From the NCBI RefSeq assembly GCF_900142725.1, contig NZ_FRBW01000002.1, positions 558,001 to 622,000 on the forward strand: a stretch of 64,000 bases of DNA. The letters run 5' to 3'. Of the stretch, positions 7,948 to 17,463 are shown one piece after another. Below the pieces are notes generated by a model, which saw only the letters and a list, made by a program, of their open reading frames with translations, was not told the origin of the DNA and ran no database searches. The DNA comes from Roseibium suaedae (GTDB taxonomy: Bacteria > Pseudomonadota > Alphaproteobacteria > Rhizobiales > Stappiaceae). Position 1 is the first letter of the stretch, and each line of letters begins with the position of its first letter. The translations under genes and the position numbers were made by a program.

Positions 7948-8505
7948 TTGAAGATCGGTTACGCCCGCGTGTCCTCGCGCTGGTACCAGTCGGAACTTCA
8001 GATCGCTGCGCTGAAGAGCGAAGGCTGCGAAAAGGTCTGGAAGGACAAGAGCGACGATGGTCTGGTGAACGCCTCCAACATGGAGGAGTTCCTGGCAGAG
8101 ATCGGCCCCGGTGTGACGGTCATTGCCACACGACTGGCCGCTGTTGCCAGATCGGCCCCGGATCTTCTGTATTTTCTGGAAAAGGTAACGGAAAAGGGCG
8201 CGTCTTTCCGCTCGCTCGCAGAACCCTGGTGCGACACGCGAACCAATTCGGTCTCGCAAATGCTTCAGACGCTGCGCGGGCTTGTGGCATTCGAAGTGGA
8301 GCTGAGCGCACTCTCGCATGCGGATGACGAAAGTCACTCGGATGTGGTGGGCATCTCGATCGGCCGTCCGAGCAAGCTCTCGGAGCCTGAACGCCTCAAG
8401 GCGCTGTCACTGCTGCGGATCGGCACCTCGGCAGCTGAAGTCGGGCGGCTGCTCGGCGTCAGCCGCTCAACGATTTCCCGCCTCAAGACCTCCATGCTGA
8501 AATAA
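7948..8505 (+). CDS. Serine-recombinase-like protein with C-terminal HTH, catalytically degraded
   Basis: A 185-residue protein starting at a TTG at 7948 that has a GGAGGA ribosome site 7 bases upstream; earlier in-frame codons lack this. The N-terminal domain opens with KIGYARVSSRWYQSELQ, the resolvase catalytic-serine motif. Compared with gamma-delta resolvase, R8, S10 and one arginine of the central R68/R71 motif (RLAAVARS, with two extra residues) are kept. Equivalents of R45, D67, R119 and R125 are missing; the usual FER...ERT block reads FEVELSALSHADD. The C-terminus has a Hin-type helix-turn-helix (SAAEVGRLLGVSRSTISRL). No inverted repeats or transposon ends are nearby. It may work as a DNA-binding regulator rather than a recombinase. 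Confidence 0.8.
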   Translation: MKIGYARVSSRWYQSELQIAALKSEGCEKVWKDKSDDGLVNASNMEEFLAEIGPGVTVIATRLAAVARSAPDLLYFLEKVTEKGASFRSLAEPWCDTRTNSVSQMLQTLRGLVAFEVELSALSHADDESHSDVVGISIGRPSKLSEPERLKALSLLRIGTSAAEVGRLLGVSRSTISRLKTSMLK

Positions 8506-8614
8506 CCCGGAAAGCCACGCCTTCCAGGTTCACTTCGCAGTTGAGATCGGCAGGTTTAAAGCCGCAAACCCCGGGGCAAGTCCTCTCACCGCCCCGAAGT
8601 GTCACTGCTTCAGA

Positions 8615-9082
<468 letters not shown>

Positions 9083-9116
9083 TCACCCCGCCTGTCCGCC
9101 TGTATCAGACCTGACC

Positions 9117-9479
9117 TCAGGCGTTCAGCAAGGACCCGATATAGGCGTTCACTTCCTCAACGGCGGAAACCAGCGGACGGAAGTCCGGTGCATCGCCCTT
9201 TTCCAGAACCGCTTCCAGGTCTTCACAGGCAGCTGCCACATGGCTCGCGCCGATCGCCCGTGCGGAGCCTTTCAGCGTATGAACCAGGTCCTTGCGCACG
9301 GCCGCGGATGCTTCCTGATCGATACGGGACATCATGCTGCTGGTCTGGGCGCGGAACATGCGCAGGACTTCGCGTTCGAGATCCCGGTTTCCGAGGGTAT
9401 TGGCGGCCAGAGAGACCAGATCAATGGGAGCCGGCTGTTCCTGGCGGGTTTCTACCCGTGCTGTCGACATCATGGCCAT
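9117..9479 (-). CDS. Hpt domain histidine phosphotransfer protein
   Basis: A 120-residue single Hpt domain. The phosphorylatable histidine is His67 in HTLKGSARAIGA, the family signature. The ATG at 9479 has a GGAG ribosome site 9 bases upstream, and several ATG codons follow closely. Hpt proteins relay phosphate between a hybrid histidine kinase and a response regulator in the cytoplasm. No kinase or regulator gene is adjacent, so this is an orphan relay protein whose partners lie elsewhere in the genome. Confidence 0.9.
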   Translation of the reverse strand: MAMMSTARVETRQEQPAPIDLVSLAANTLGNRDLEREVLRMFRAQTSSMMSRIDQEASAAVRKDLVHTLKGSARAIGASHVAAACEDLEAVLEKGDAPDFRPLVSAVEEVNAYIGSLLNA

Positions 9480-9749
9480 CTTGCGTAACTCCGCTTGGCT
9501 TGTTGGAGCAGCATCGCTTCTCCCATCGCTTAGCTGCCATGAAGACAATCTTGCGCCTCTAAACCAAACGGTCCGTTAAGACCCCTCCCTAACGTCAGGT
9601 GAGCCTCGGATGTCCCCAATAAAGTGAATCTTTGGTTAACGTGTGTTGATACTCTTTAACGAAAGGTTTCGCCCCCTCGGCCGGCCTCGAGAGCAATCAA
9701 GCGATTGCCGGATTGCCGGCAAACCGGATCGGGGCGCATGGCCTGCCGG

Positions 9750-10007
9750 TCAGGACCTTTTCCCAAGCACGTCCCGCCCCTTGTCTGTCAGCTTGCAGAC
9801 CAGCCAGTCAGGCTTGATTGGGTTGAAAAACCAAGGCTCTGCCCATCCATGTTCCAGACAGGAGCGAATTGTGCGGGCCGGAATTTCCCGTCCGTTCTCA
9901 TCGAACAAGGGCAGTTTTCCACCCGCCTGAGTGAGGCCCATTTTCAACCAGCGCTGTTGCGCCTCAGAGGGCACAGCCACACGCTGCGGTCCGTTTTTCT
10001 CGCTCAT
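9750..10007 (-). CDS. Conserved hypothetical small protein, winged-helix-like
   Basis: An 85-residue protein of unknown function. It contains WLKMGLTQAGGKLPLFDENGREIPARTIRSCLEHGWAEPW followed by CKLTDKGRDVLG. The latter resembles the wing and recognition region of winged-helix domains. It has no signal peptide and no transmembrane segment. Codon use matches its neighbours, and GC-biased third positions support a real gene. Its ATG is within a plausible distance of a GGACCTGTC sequence upstream. I cannot assign a biochemical role. Confidence 0.65.
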   Translation of the reverse strand: MSEKNGPQRVAVPSEAQQRWLKMGLTQAGGKLPLFDENGREIPARTIRSCLEHGWAEPWFFNPIKPDWLVCKLTDKGRDVLGKRS

Positions 10008-10315
10008 GACAGGTCCTCCAGAGGCCTTTCCAACTTCTCATCCACCATGATCAGGCGGCTCTAGCCCCTTAAAACGATTGCCGTTTGTTGTTCCTTAGGC
10101 AAGAGTGTGCCATTAGGTAGAGCGATGCGGCAAGGTGGGGATAAGGCTGCGCAACGTCCTGTTGCCAGCCGGTCAGCGGCGGCCCCCTGCCAAGCCAGGC
10201 CACGAAAAGCATCGAACACGTACGGTTTGTGCATTTCATGGCCAGCGTGTCCGCTGTCCGGTCCAAGTCTCCGGCTGCGGATTAGTATTGAGTACGGACG
10301 TGAGGCGATCCAACA
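10008..10315. other. Divergent intergenic region upstream of the giant protein gene
   Basis: This 308-bp stretch separates the small winged-helix-like gene from the 1960-residue protein gene and must carry both promoters. No strong palindrome, terminator or RNA is visible. CTTAAAACGATT at about 10069-10080 partly resembles the LacI-type operator half-sites found before zwf and eda, but only one half matches. A GAGGCG ribosome site lies just upstream of the ATG at 10316. Confidence 0.4.
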
Positions 10316-13300
10316 ATGGCAAATCCCCCGAAGGTGAAAGATCCTGCGGAAGCGGCACTGTCCGCTGTCGAAGAAGCTCTCAAGCTTGACTTTGGCGGCC
10401 CGGACATGGGCGGCACCTCCGGCAACGCGACGGCTTCGGCCAGCCCTATGGCAAGCGAGCCGGAGTCCCAGCGAAAGACATCCAGCAATTCGGAAGACCG
10501 CGAAGAAGGTGGCAGCCGCCGCCGCCGTGGTCGTGGGGGACGCCCGCCTGCAGCCAATGACGACCGGCGCAGCATCGGCAACCTGATCTATTCGCTTCAG
10601 CGCCGTCCGTCTTCGGTCCCGTTCTGGGGCGCCCTCGCCCTGTCGATCGTTTGGGCCACTGTCGGCTTCAGCCTGACCATGTCGGCCTTTGGCGACAAGC
10701 TGAACAATGCCTCCGGTATCGGCAGCCTCAGCCAGTCTCCCGAACTGATCCTTGCGGCCGTCGCCATCGTGGTGCCGATCGTCTTCTTCTGGGTCATGGC
10801 CATGATGATCTGGCGGGCGCAGGAAATGCGCATCGTCGCCCGCGGCATGACCGAAGTTGCCCTGCGCCTTGCAGAGCCGGAAGACATGGCGAAGGAATCC
10901 ATCCTGTCCGTTGGCCAGGCCATCCGCCGCGAAGTTTCAGCGATGGGTGACGGCATCGAACGGGCGATTGCCCGCGCCAGCGAGCTTGAAGTCCTCGTGC
11001 ATAACGAAGTGTCTTCGCTCGAACGCTCTTATAATGACAACGAACTGAAGATCCGGTCCCTGATCGAGGAACTGGTGTCTCAGCGCGAGTCCATTTCTCT
11101 CAATGCGGACCGTGTCCGCGAGACCATTTCCGGCGCCCACGAGAGCTTTGCCGCACAGCTCTCCAGCACTTCCGAAGAAATCGGCTCTTCCGTCGACAAG
11201 GCCACCGAGCGTCTTGTGGAATCCGTTTCCTCGCGCGTCGAACACATGACCAGCGCGGTCGACACCCGTATCAATGCCCTGAGCGACAGCCTCAACGCTT
11301 CCGGCAACGAACTGGTTGAAGCCCTGACCGTGCGTGCAGATGACTATGTCGCCCGCCTGTCCGTCACCGGCAATGAGCTGGTCGACAACCTGTCGAAGAC
11401 CGGCAACGAGATCTGGGAAAACCTGTCCCTGCGCGGCAACGAGGTCAACGACCGCTTCGAGATCACGGCAAACAGCTTCGTCGAAGCCCTTTCGATCCGC
11501 GGCACCGAGATCACCGACACGCTGCATTCGTCCAGCACCAAGGTGGTCGAGACCCTCACCCAGAAGGCGGACGAGTTCCGCAATGCTCTGGAAAGCACCG
11601 GCTCGACCGTTGGCGACACCATCAGCCAGCGCAGCCAGGAGATCAACGAAACCCTCAACTCTTCCAGCTCGCGCGTCATCGAGACGATCAGCTCGAAGAC
11701 CGAGGAGTTCCGGACCGCTCTGGAAGCAACCGGCAACACGGTCGGCGACACGATCAGCCAGCGCGGCGAAGAGATCAACGCCAACCTGTCGATCACCAGC
11801 AGCCGCCTGATCGATACGGTTTCCGCCCGCACCGAGGAGCTCATCTCCACGGTCGACACCCGCGTCACCAATCTGGACAATTCCCTTGCCGAAACCGGCA
11901 ACCGGGTCGTCGAGAGCATTTCCGAGCGCGGTCAGGAAGTCACCAACACCATTTCCGTCCGCGGCGCCGAGATCGTCGAGACCCTGTCCGAGCGCAGCTC
12001 GGAAGTGGCGGAAATCCTGCGCGGCACCGGCGAGTCCATCGTGGTCGACCTGTCCCTGCGCGGCGGCGAAATCGCCTCCAAGCTGGACGAGACCGCAGGC
12101 ACGCTCACCGAGACCATCACGGTGCGCGGCGGCGAACTGGCCGAAAAGCTCGACACGATTTCCGAGCGCATCTACACCGCGATCTCCATCAACGGCACCG
12201 AACTGGACGAGCGCCTCGCCGCCCGTTCCAACGAGATGGCCACGATCATGGAGCAGCAGAGCCTCGGCTTCCGCGAGTCCCTGGAAAGCGTGTCTTCCGA
12301 CATCTCCGCGACCCTCGGCTACCAGACCCACGAGATCACCCAGCGTCTCGCCGATACCGGCACTTCGCTTGCAGAACTCATCGGCAGCCGCGGCGAGCGC
12401 GTTGCCCAGAGCATCAATGCAGCCGGTGACCTGATCAGCGAAACCCTGGAGACCCGCGGCCAGATCCTGACCGACGGCCTTGCTGCTCACCTTGGCGAGC
12501 TGGACAAGATCGTCTCCGAAAAGGGCGGTTCCCTGGTCCAGGCCTTCGACACGAAGTCCCTGCTTCTGTCGGAATCCCTCGACACCCGCCTGTCCACCCT
12601 GGACAACACCTTCGCAGCCCGCATCGACACCATGGATGCGTCTCTGGGAAGCCGGATCAACACTCTGGACCTCATCCTCGACCAGCGCACCGCCACGTTC
12701 GAGGCAGCGCTCGAGACCCGGACCAACCTTCTCTCCGAAGCCATCGAAGAGCGGACGTCCGGCATTTCCGAGGCCCTGGAAGAAAAGACCCGGAACATCT
12801 CCGACATTCTGGCCGACCGTTCGGATGCGATCACCATCCAGCTCGGCCAGCGCGTGGAAGCGGCTGGCACCACCCTTGCCGACCGCGCCGAAGAGATCAC
12901 CCGCTCCCTGTCCGAGCGCGTCGATCATGCGGCAACCTCCATGGCGGAAAAGGCCGATCACCTGGCAGCCACCATGTCTGCCGGAACCGAGCGCATTGAC
13001 GAAACCCTGGACAATCGTGCCCGCCAGATCAGCGAAACCCTGATTACCCGGACCCGCGAAATCGCCAAGGCCTTCGTCGACGGTCAGGAAGAAATGACCA
13101 GCGCCCTCGACAACCGTCTGGTGGAAGCAGGCTCCGTCCTCTCCCGCCAGAGCGAACAGCTCACCGACGCCCTGTCCGAGCGGATCGCCGAGATCAACGT
13201 CGCCCTTGGCGCCAAGGTCTTCGAAGTTGCCGAAACCCTCGACACCCGCGCAGGCCAGCTGGAAACCGTTCTGACCGAGCGTCTGGAGCAGATCTCCGGC

Positions 13301-16198
13301 ACCTTGACCGGCGAGAGCGAGAAGGCCCGCGACATCCTGACCGGCGTCATCTCCGAAGCCAGCCAGACCCTGTCGGGCGAAAGCACCCGCATGCGCGACA
13401 TGGTCAAGGAAGCGGTTGCCCAGGCCGTCGACTCCCTGTCCGAAGAACGCACCCGCACGGTTGATCTCGTCACCGAAAGCGTCAACGCCGCGACCACCAA
13501 GCTCTCCGGCGAAGGCGACCGCATGCGCCAGATCGTTCTGGGATCCGTTGGCGAAGCCCGCGGCGTCCTGGTCGGCGAAGCGCAGCGCGCAGCCGAAGCC
13601 ATCACCGGCGCCATGTCCACCGCCTCCGGCTCTCTGCAGGGCGAAGGCGAGCGGATCCGCGAACTGGTCCTGTCCGCCGTCGGCGAAGCTGCCCGCAGCC
13701 TCGGCGCCGAAAGCGAGAAGGCCCGGACGCTCTATGCCGGCACCCTGGCCGAATTCTCCGGCTCCCTCACCGGGGAGAGCGAGAAGGTCCGGACCGACAT
13801 GGCACGCACCATCGCTGAAATCTCGGGCAACCTGTCCGCGGAAAGCGAACAGGCCCGCCTGACCCTGCACAAGACGCTGGAAGAGATCCGCGGCCAGATG
13901 ACCGGCGAAGCCGATATGGTCCGCGCACGGGTCAATTCCGCGATCAACGAAGCTGCAGATCTGCTCGCCCGCCGCGGCAATGCCGTTGCAGCCGAGCTGA
14001 TGGAAAAGGCAACGACCCTGAACGAAGCCTTTGGCGCACGTTCCGGCGAACTGGCACAGCTTGTCGGCACCGACGGCAACCAGCTCATCGAAGCCATCGA
14101 AATGCGCGCCAACGACCTCACTGGCCGCGTTTCTGCCATTCATCGCGCGATCCTCGATGCCATCACCATCAAGGGCCAGGAAGTCAGCGACACCTTCGCC
14201 CAGAACGGCCTGGAAGCAACCCGTTCGCTGGTCGATGCAGGCGATCGCATCGCCCTGACCCTGAACGAACGCACCGAGCAGGCAGCGGCCCTGATGGTCG
14301 ATACCCGGAACCGTCTGGAAACAGACATTTCCGCGATCCTCGACACAGTCAGCGCCAAGGGCCAGGAAGTCAGCGAGCGGTTCACCCAGAACGGCATGCA
14401 GGCAACCCGGACCCTGGAAAATGCCGGCGACCGCATTGCGGCGACCCTGACCGAGCGCACCGAACAGGCCGCAAGCCTGATCGGCGAGACCAAGCACCGC
14501 CTCGTGGACGACATCACCGTCATCCTCGACGCCGTCTCTGCCAAGGGCAAGGAAGTCAGCGGCACAGTGGCCCAGAACGGCCTTGATGCCGCCCGCTCCC
14601 TGGAGAGCGCCGGCGACCGGATCGTCACGGCCCTCACCGGCCGTGCGGAACAGGCAGCTGGCCTGCTGACCGAAACCAAGCACCGCCTGGAAGCCGACAT
14701 CTCGGCAATCCTGGAAAAGCTGGAAAGCTCCAACGCGACCCTGCAGGGCATTGTCGGCTCTGCCGAGAACAACCTGTCGGATGTGGAGATCAATCTCGGC
14801 CGCCGCGCCAACGAGTTCCGCAATGCCGTCGAGCGCGCTGTTGCAGAAACCAACTCGTCTACCGGCGTCATCGGCGAGCAGGTCGAAGCCCTGCGCACCG
14901 TCACCGAGACCACTCTGGCCGATATCCAGACCCTGGCTGCCCGTTTCGCAGACCAGACCGGCGAGCTGAACACTGCAGCCCGTCACCTGGACGACACCAA
15001 CCGCTCTGTCGACAAGCGCATCACCGAACGCCGCACCGCGATCGAGCAGGTCGCCGACACGCTTCTGGCCAAGACCGAAGCCGTCGACAACCTGATGCGC
15101 AGCTTCACCAGCACTCTGTCCGAGACGCTGGAATCGGCAGACGACAAGGCCCGTGAAGCCGCTCACATGCTGGGTGCCGCCGCAGAGGCAGCAACCAAGC
15201 AGGTGGCAGAGCAGTTCGAATCCATGCGCATGACCGCCGGTATGGAAGGTCAGAAGGCACGCGATGCGATCCGCTCAGCACAGGACGACATCATCTCGGA
15301 AATGACCCGTACGGTGGCAGATGCGACCGAACGGTTCAGCGATGCGGCAACCCGCATGCGCGACGTCGCCCGCGACGTCAACCGCGAGCTGGAAGTCACC
15401 CGCAACGAGCTGAAGCAGGGTGTTCTCAACCTGCCGGAAGAAGCGGAAGAAAGCACCGCAGCGCTGCGCAAGGTGGTCAAGGAGCAGATCCGCGCCCTGA
15501 CCGAACTGTCGGACATCGTGTCCAAGCAGTCGAACGCGCTGGACATCTCCCGCCCGGGTGACCGTCAGGCCGCCGCACCTGCCGCCTATGCCGCTCCGGC
15601 ACGGGCCCAGGCCGTCAGCCAGCCGGCTCCGGAACCGCGCCGGGAAGTCCGCCAGGAAGCTCGTCCGGAACCGCGCCAGGAAGCCCGCCAGGAAATCCGG
15701 CAGGACGTCCGCCCGGCTCCGGCACGTGCAGCCGAACCGGCCCGCCGTCCGGCAGCTCAGCCGGCTCCGGCCGCTGAGACCGGCTCCAAGGGCTGGGTCT
15801 CCGACCTTCTGCGCCGCGCATCCCGCGACGAGGACCAGGGCCGCTCCCCGCTTCACACAGTGGAAAGCCTGAACTCCCTGTCCGTGGACATTGCCCGGGC
15901 CATCGATCACGAGACCTTCATTGACCTGTGGGACCGGTACAAGCGCGGCGAAAGCCACGTCTTCACCCGCCGGCTCTACACCCTGCAGGGTCAGCAGACC
16001 TTCGACGAGATCCGTCAGAAGTATGGCCGTGATCCGGAGTTCCGCACCGCTGTCGAGCGCTATGTGGCAGACTTCGAGCAGCTGCTCGCCCAGGTCTCCC
16101 GCAATGACCGCGACAACATGCTGAGCCAGACCTATCTGAGCTCGGACACCGGCAAGGTCTACACGATGCTGGCCCACGCCAGCGGCCGTCTCGACTAA
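10316..16198 (+). CDS. rgsE: Giant hendecad-repeat membrane protein, growth pole ring (GPR/RgsE) homologue
   Basis: A 1960-residue protein. Residues 1-100 are acidic, then basic (RRRRGRGGR); two transmembrane helices follow at about 102-123 and 143-165. From about 330 to 1342 the protein is an unbroken series of 11-residue units such as GNELVDNLSKT and GEEINANLSIT, matching the apolipoprotein A1/A4/E-like region of Agrobacterium GPR and Sinorhizobium RgsE. Three 62-residue repeats follow (1283-1468), then a coiled coil, an Ala/Pro/Arg/Glu-rich linker (about 1745-1820) and a conserved globular end (SLSVDIARAIDHETFIDLWDRYKRGE). GPR forms a ring at the growing pole and is needed for rod shape and polar growth; that role here is inferred from architecture. 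It is monocistronic with a strong terminator. Confidence 0.85.
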   Translation: MANPPKVKDPAEAALSAVEEALKLDFGGPDMGGTSGNATASASPMASEPESQRKTSSNSEDREEGGSRRRRGRGGRPPAANDDRRSIGNLIYSLQRRPSSVPFWGALALSIVWATVGFSLTMSAFGDKLNNASGIGSLSQSPELILAAVAIVVPIVFFWVMAMMIWRAQEMRIVARGMTEVALRLAEPEDMAKESILSVGQAIRREVSAMGDGIERAIARASELEVLVHNEVSSLERSYNDNELKIRSLIEELVSQRESISLNADRVRETISGAHESFAAQLSSTSEEIGSSVDKATERLVESVSSRVEHMTSAVDTRINALSDSLNASGNELVEALTVRADDYVARLSVTGNELVDNLSKTGNEIWENLSLRGNEVNDRFEITANSFVEALSIRGTEITDTLHSSSTKVVETLTQKADEFRNALESTGSTVGDTISQRSQEINETLNSSSSRVIETISSKTEEFRTALEATGNTVGDTISQRGEEINANLSITSSRLIDTVSARTEELISTVDTRVTNLDNSLAETGNRVVESISERGQEVTNTISVRGAEIVETLSERSSEVAEILRGTGESIVVDLSLRGGEIASKLDETAGTLTETITVRGGELAEKLDTISERIYTAISINGTELDERLAARSNEMATIMEQQSLGFRESLESVSSDISATLGYQTHEITQRLADTGTSLAELIGSRGERVAQSINAAGDLISETLETRGQILTDGLAAHLGELDKIVSEKGGSLVQAFDTKSLLLSESLDTRLSTLDNTFAARIDTMDASLGSRINTLDLILDQRTATFEAALETRTNLLSEAIEERTSGISEALEEKTRNISDILADRSDAITIQLGQRVEAAGTTLADRAEEITRSLSERVDHAATSMAEKADHLAATMSAGTERIDETLDNRARQISETLITRTREIAKAFVDGQEEMTSALDNRLVEAGSVLSRQSEQLTDALSERIAEINVALGAKVFEVAETLDTRAGQLETVLTERLEQISGTLTGESEKARDILTGVISEASQTLSGESTRMRDMVKEAVAQAVDSLSEERTRTVDLVTESVNAATTKLSGEGDRMRQIVLGSVGEARGVLVGEAQRAAEAITGAMSTASGSLQGEGERIRELVLSAVGEAARSLGAESEKARTLYAGTLAEFSGSLTGESEKVRTDMARTIAEISGNLSAESEQARLTLHKTLEEIRGQMTGEADMVRARVNSAINEAADLLARRGNAVAAELMEKATTLNEAFGARSGELAQLVGTDGNQLIEAIEMRANDLTGRVSAIHRAILDAITIKGQEVSDTFAQNGLEATRSLVDAGDRIALTLNERTEQAAALMVDTRNRLETDISAILDTVSAKGQEVSERFTQNGMQATRTLENAGDRIAATLTERTEQAASLIGETKHRLVDDITVILDAVSAKGKEVSGTVAQNGLDAARSLESAGDRIVTALTGRAEQAAGLLTETKHRLEADISAILEKLESSNATLQGIVGSAENNLSDVEINLGRRANEFRNAVERAVAETNSSTGVIGEQVEALRTVTETTLADIQTLAARFADQTGELNTAARHLDDTNRSVDKRITERRTAIEQVADTLLAKTEAVDNLMRSFTSTLSETLESADDKAREAAHMLGAAAEAATKQVAEQFESMRMTAGMEGQKARDAIRSAQDDIISEMTRTVADATERFSDAATRMRDVARDVNRELEVTRNELKQGVLNLPEEAEESTAALRKVVKEQIRALTELSDIVSKQSNALDISRPGDRQAAAPAAYAAPARAQAVSQPAPEPRREVRQEARPEPRQEARQEIRQDVRPAPARAAEPARRPAAQPAPAAETGSKGWVSDLLRRASRDEDQGRSPLHTVESLNSLSVDIARAIDHETFIDLWDRYKRGESHVFTRRLYTLQGQQTFDEIRQKYGRDPEFRTAVERYVADFEQLLAQVSRNDRDNMLSQTYLSSDTGKVYTMLAHASGRLD
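14162..14719 (+). repeat. Three tandem 186-bp coding repeats inside the giant gene
   Basis: Units start at 14162, 14348 and 14534 and each encodes 62 residues beginning (I/V)-x2-KG-(Q/K)-EVS and ending DI-(S/T)-x-ILD/E. Each consists of five 11-residue units plus one 7-residue unit, so it breaks the otherwise constant 11-residue register. High identity between units indicates recent tandem duplication. Confidence 0.85.
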
Positions 16199-16221
16199 GA
16201 GACGAGACCTTACAGAAACAG

Positions 16222-16252
16222 AAAAAGGCGGATCCCCGGATCCGCCTTTTTT
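16222..16252 (+). terminator. Rho-independent terminator after the giant gene
   Basis: The stem AAAAAGGCGGATCC / GGATCCGCCTTTTT has a 2-base spacer and ends in a run of six T. It is the clear end of the growth pole ring gene transcript. Confidence 0.92.
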
Positions 16253-16431
16253 GTTGCCGCTCCCCGCATGGGGCCCGGGAACCCGCAAGCGAGGAGACAG
16301 CTTTCCTCCGATTGATCTGTTCATGGATACTTCTGCATGCCGCAAGGGAGGAATTAGGCCTTGACCGATGCGGCAGACGCCTTCAACGCTAGACGGGTTG
16401 AATCGTTTTAAATTCCTGCACAGATTGCGCC

Positions 16432-17367
16432 ATGTCCGTCTCCAGCCCCTCCCCCGCCCTAGGATTTGGCACCGCCTTCCTGGGCTTCGCGCTCTATGCT
16501 ACCCACGACGCCATCACGAAGCACCTCGGCGCGGACTATTCCGTGTTTCAGATCATCTTCTTCGCGATGCTCTTTGCCTTCGTGCCGACGTCGCTGATGG
16601 TGCTGGGAGACAAGGCAATCGACAACTTCCGGCCGCGCTATCCCTGGCTGGTGCTGTTGCGGTCCTGCCTCTCGCTGACGGCCCTCTCCTGCGCCTTCTA
16701 TGCCTTCACCCACCTGCCGCTGGCCGAGGTCTATTCGCTGCTCTTCGCCACGCCTCTGCTGATCACCATCTTCTCCATCCCGCTTCTGGGTGAAGTGGTC
16801 CGCCTGCAGCGCTGGATGGCTGTGATTGTCGGTCTGATCGGGGTTCTGATCGTGCTGCGGCCTGGCACCTCCGAGCTGACCCTCGGCCATTTCGCAGCCA
16901 TGGCGTCGTCCTGCGCCAGTGCCATGGGCAACATCGTGATCCGCAAGATCGGCTCGCAGGAGCGGTCCGCGGTCCTGATCCTCTATCCGATGCTGCTGTC
17001 GCTTGTGGTGATGGGCTCGCTGTTGCCGAACATCTATGTGCCGGTCCAGCTTCCGGACCTCGGCCTGATGGCCCTGCTCGGCTTCTTCTCGGTCACGGCG
17101 CAGTTCTGTGTGATCCTGGGTTACCGCGCAGCCCCTGCCGCGGTCATTGCTCCGATGCAATACAGCCAGATCATCTGGGCAACGATTTTCGGATATTTCT
17201 TCTTCAACGAGACACCGGACATTTTCGTCGGCGTCGGCTCGTCGATCATCATCGCTTCAGGCCTGTTCATCGTCTGGCGGGAATCCCAGGCAGATGTCTC
17301 CGCCCAGCGCCCTGTCCTGCGCATGTCCTTCCCTAAATTCGGAATTGGCGGGTTGCTGCGGCGTTAG
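16432..17367 (+). CDS. EamA/DMT-family transporter
   Basis: A 311-residue membrane protein with about ten hydrophobic segments arranged as two EamA halves. The first half ends in the family-typical LPLAEVYSLLFATPLLITIFSIPLLGE ... GLIGVLIVLRPG. Drug/metabolite transporters of this class usually export amino acids, purines or other metabolites. Three paralogues of this family are in the window (also at 37907 and 48143). A GTTGAATCGTTTTAAA sequence about 20 bp upstream resembles half of a LacI-type operator. The substrate is unknown. Confidence 0.85.
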   Translation: MSVSSPSPALGFGTAFLGFALYATHDAITKHLGADYSVFQIIFFAMLFAFVPTSLMVLGDKAIDNFRPRYPWLVLLRSCLSLTALSCAFYAFTHLPLAEVYSLLFATPLLITIFSIPLLGEVVRLQRWMAVIVGLIGVLIVLRPGTSELTLGHFAAMASSCASAMGNIVIRKIGSQERSAVLILYPMLLSLVVMGSLLPNIYVPVQLPDLGLMALLGFFSVTAQFCVILGYRAAPAAVIAPMQYSQIIWATIFGYFFFNETPDIFVGVGSSIIIASGLFIVWRESQADVSAQRPVLRMSFPKFGIGGLLRR

Positions 17368-17463
17368 TCTCAGCCCATCCGGCCAAGACGCCTCTTTGCG
17401 GACAATCAGACCGACCTGAAGGAATATGGTTTGGAAGCGAGCTGTCTGGAGACAGCGGCCCGT

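Noticed and set aside
7948-8505. Transposon or integron associated with the recombinase-like gene
   Set aside because: No inverted repeats, target duplications, transposase or cargo genes are visible on either side.
9630-9665. CtrA-type binding site near the Hpt gene (two TTAAC sequences)
   Set aside because: Spacing does not fit TTAA-N7-TTAAC, so it is only suggestive.
10937-15166. Very long open frame of about 1400 codons on the minus strand opposite the giant gene
   Set aside because: It is a mirror of the GC-rich, repetitive plus-strand gene; its translation is a low-complexity shadow with no ribosome site and no known domain.
16396-16411. Third LacI-type operator before the first EamA gene (GTTGAATCGTTTTAAA)
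   Set aside because: Only one half matches the zwf/eda sites; kept as a remark, not a feature.
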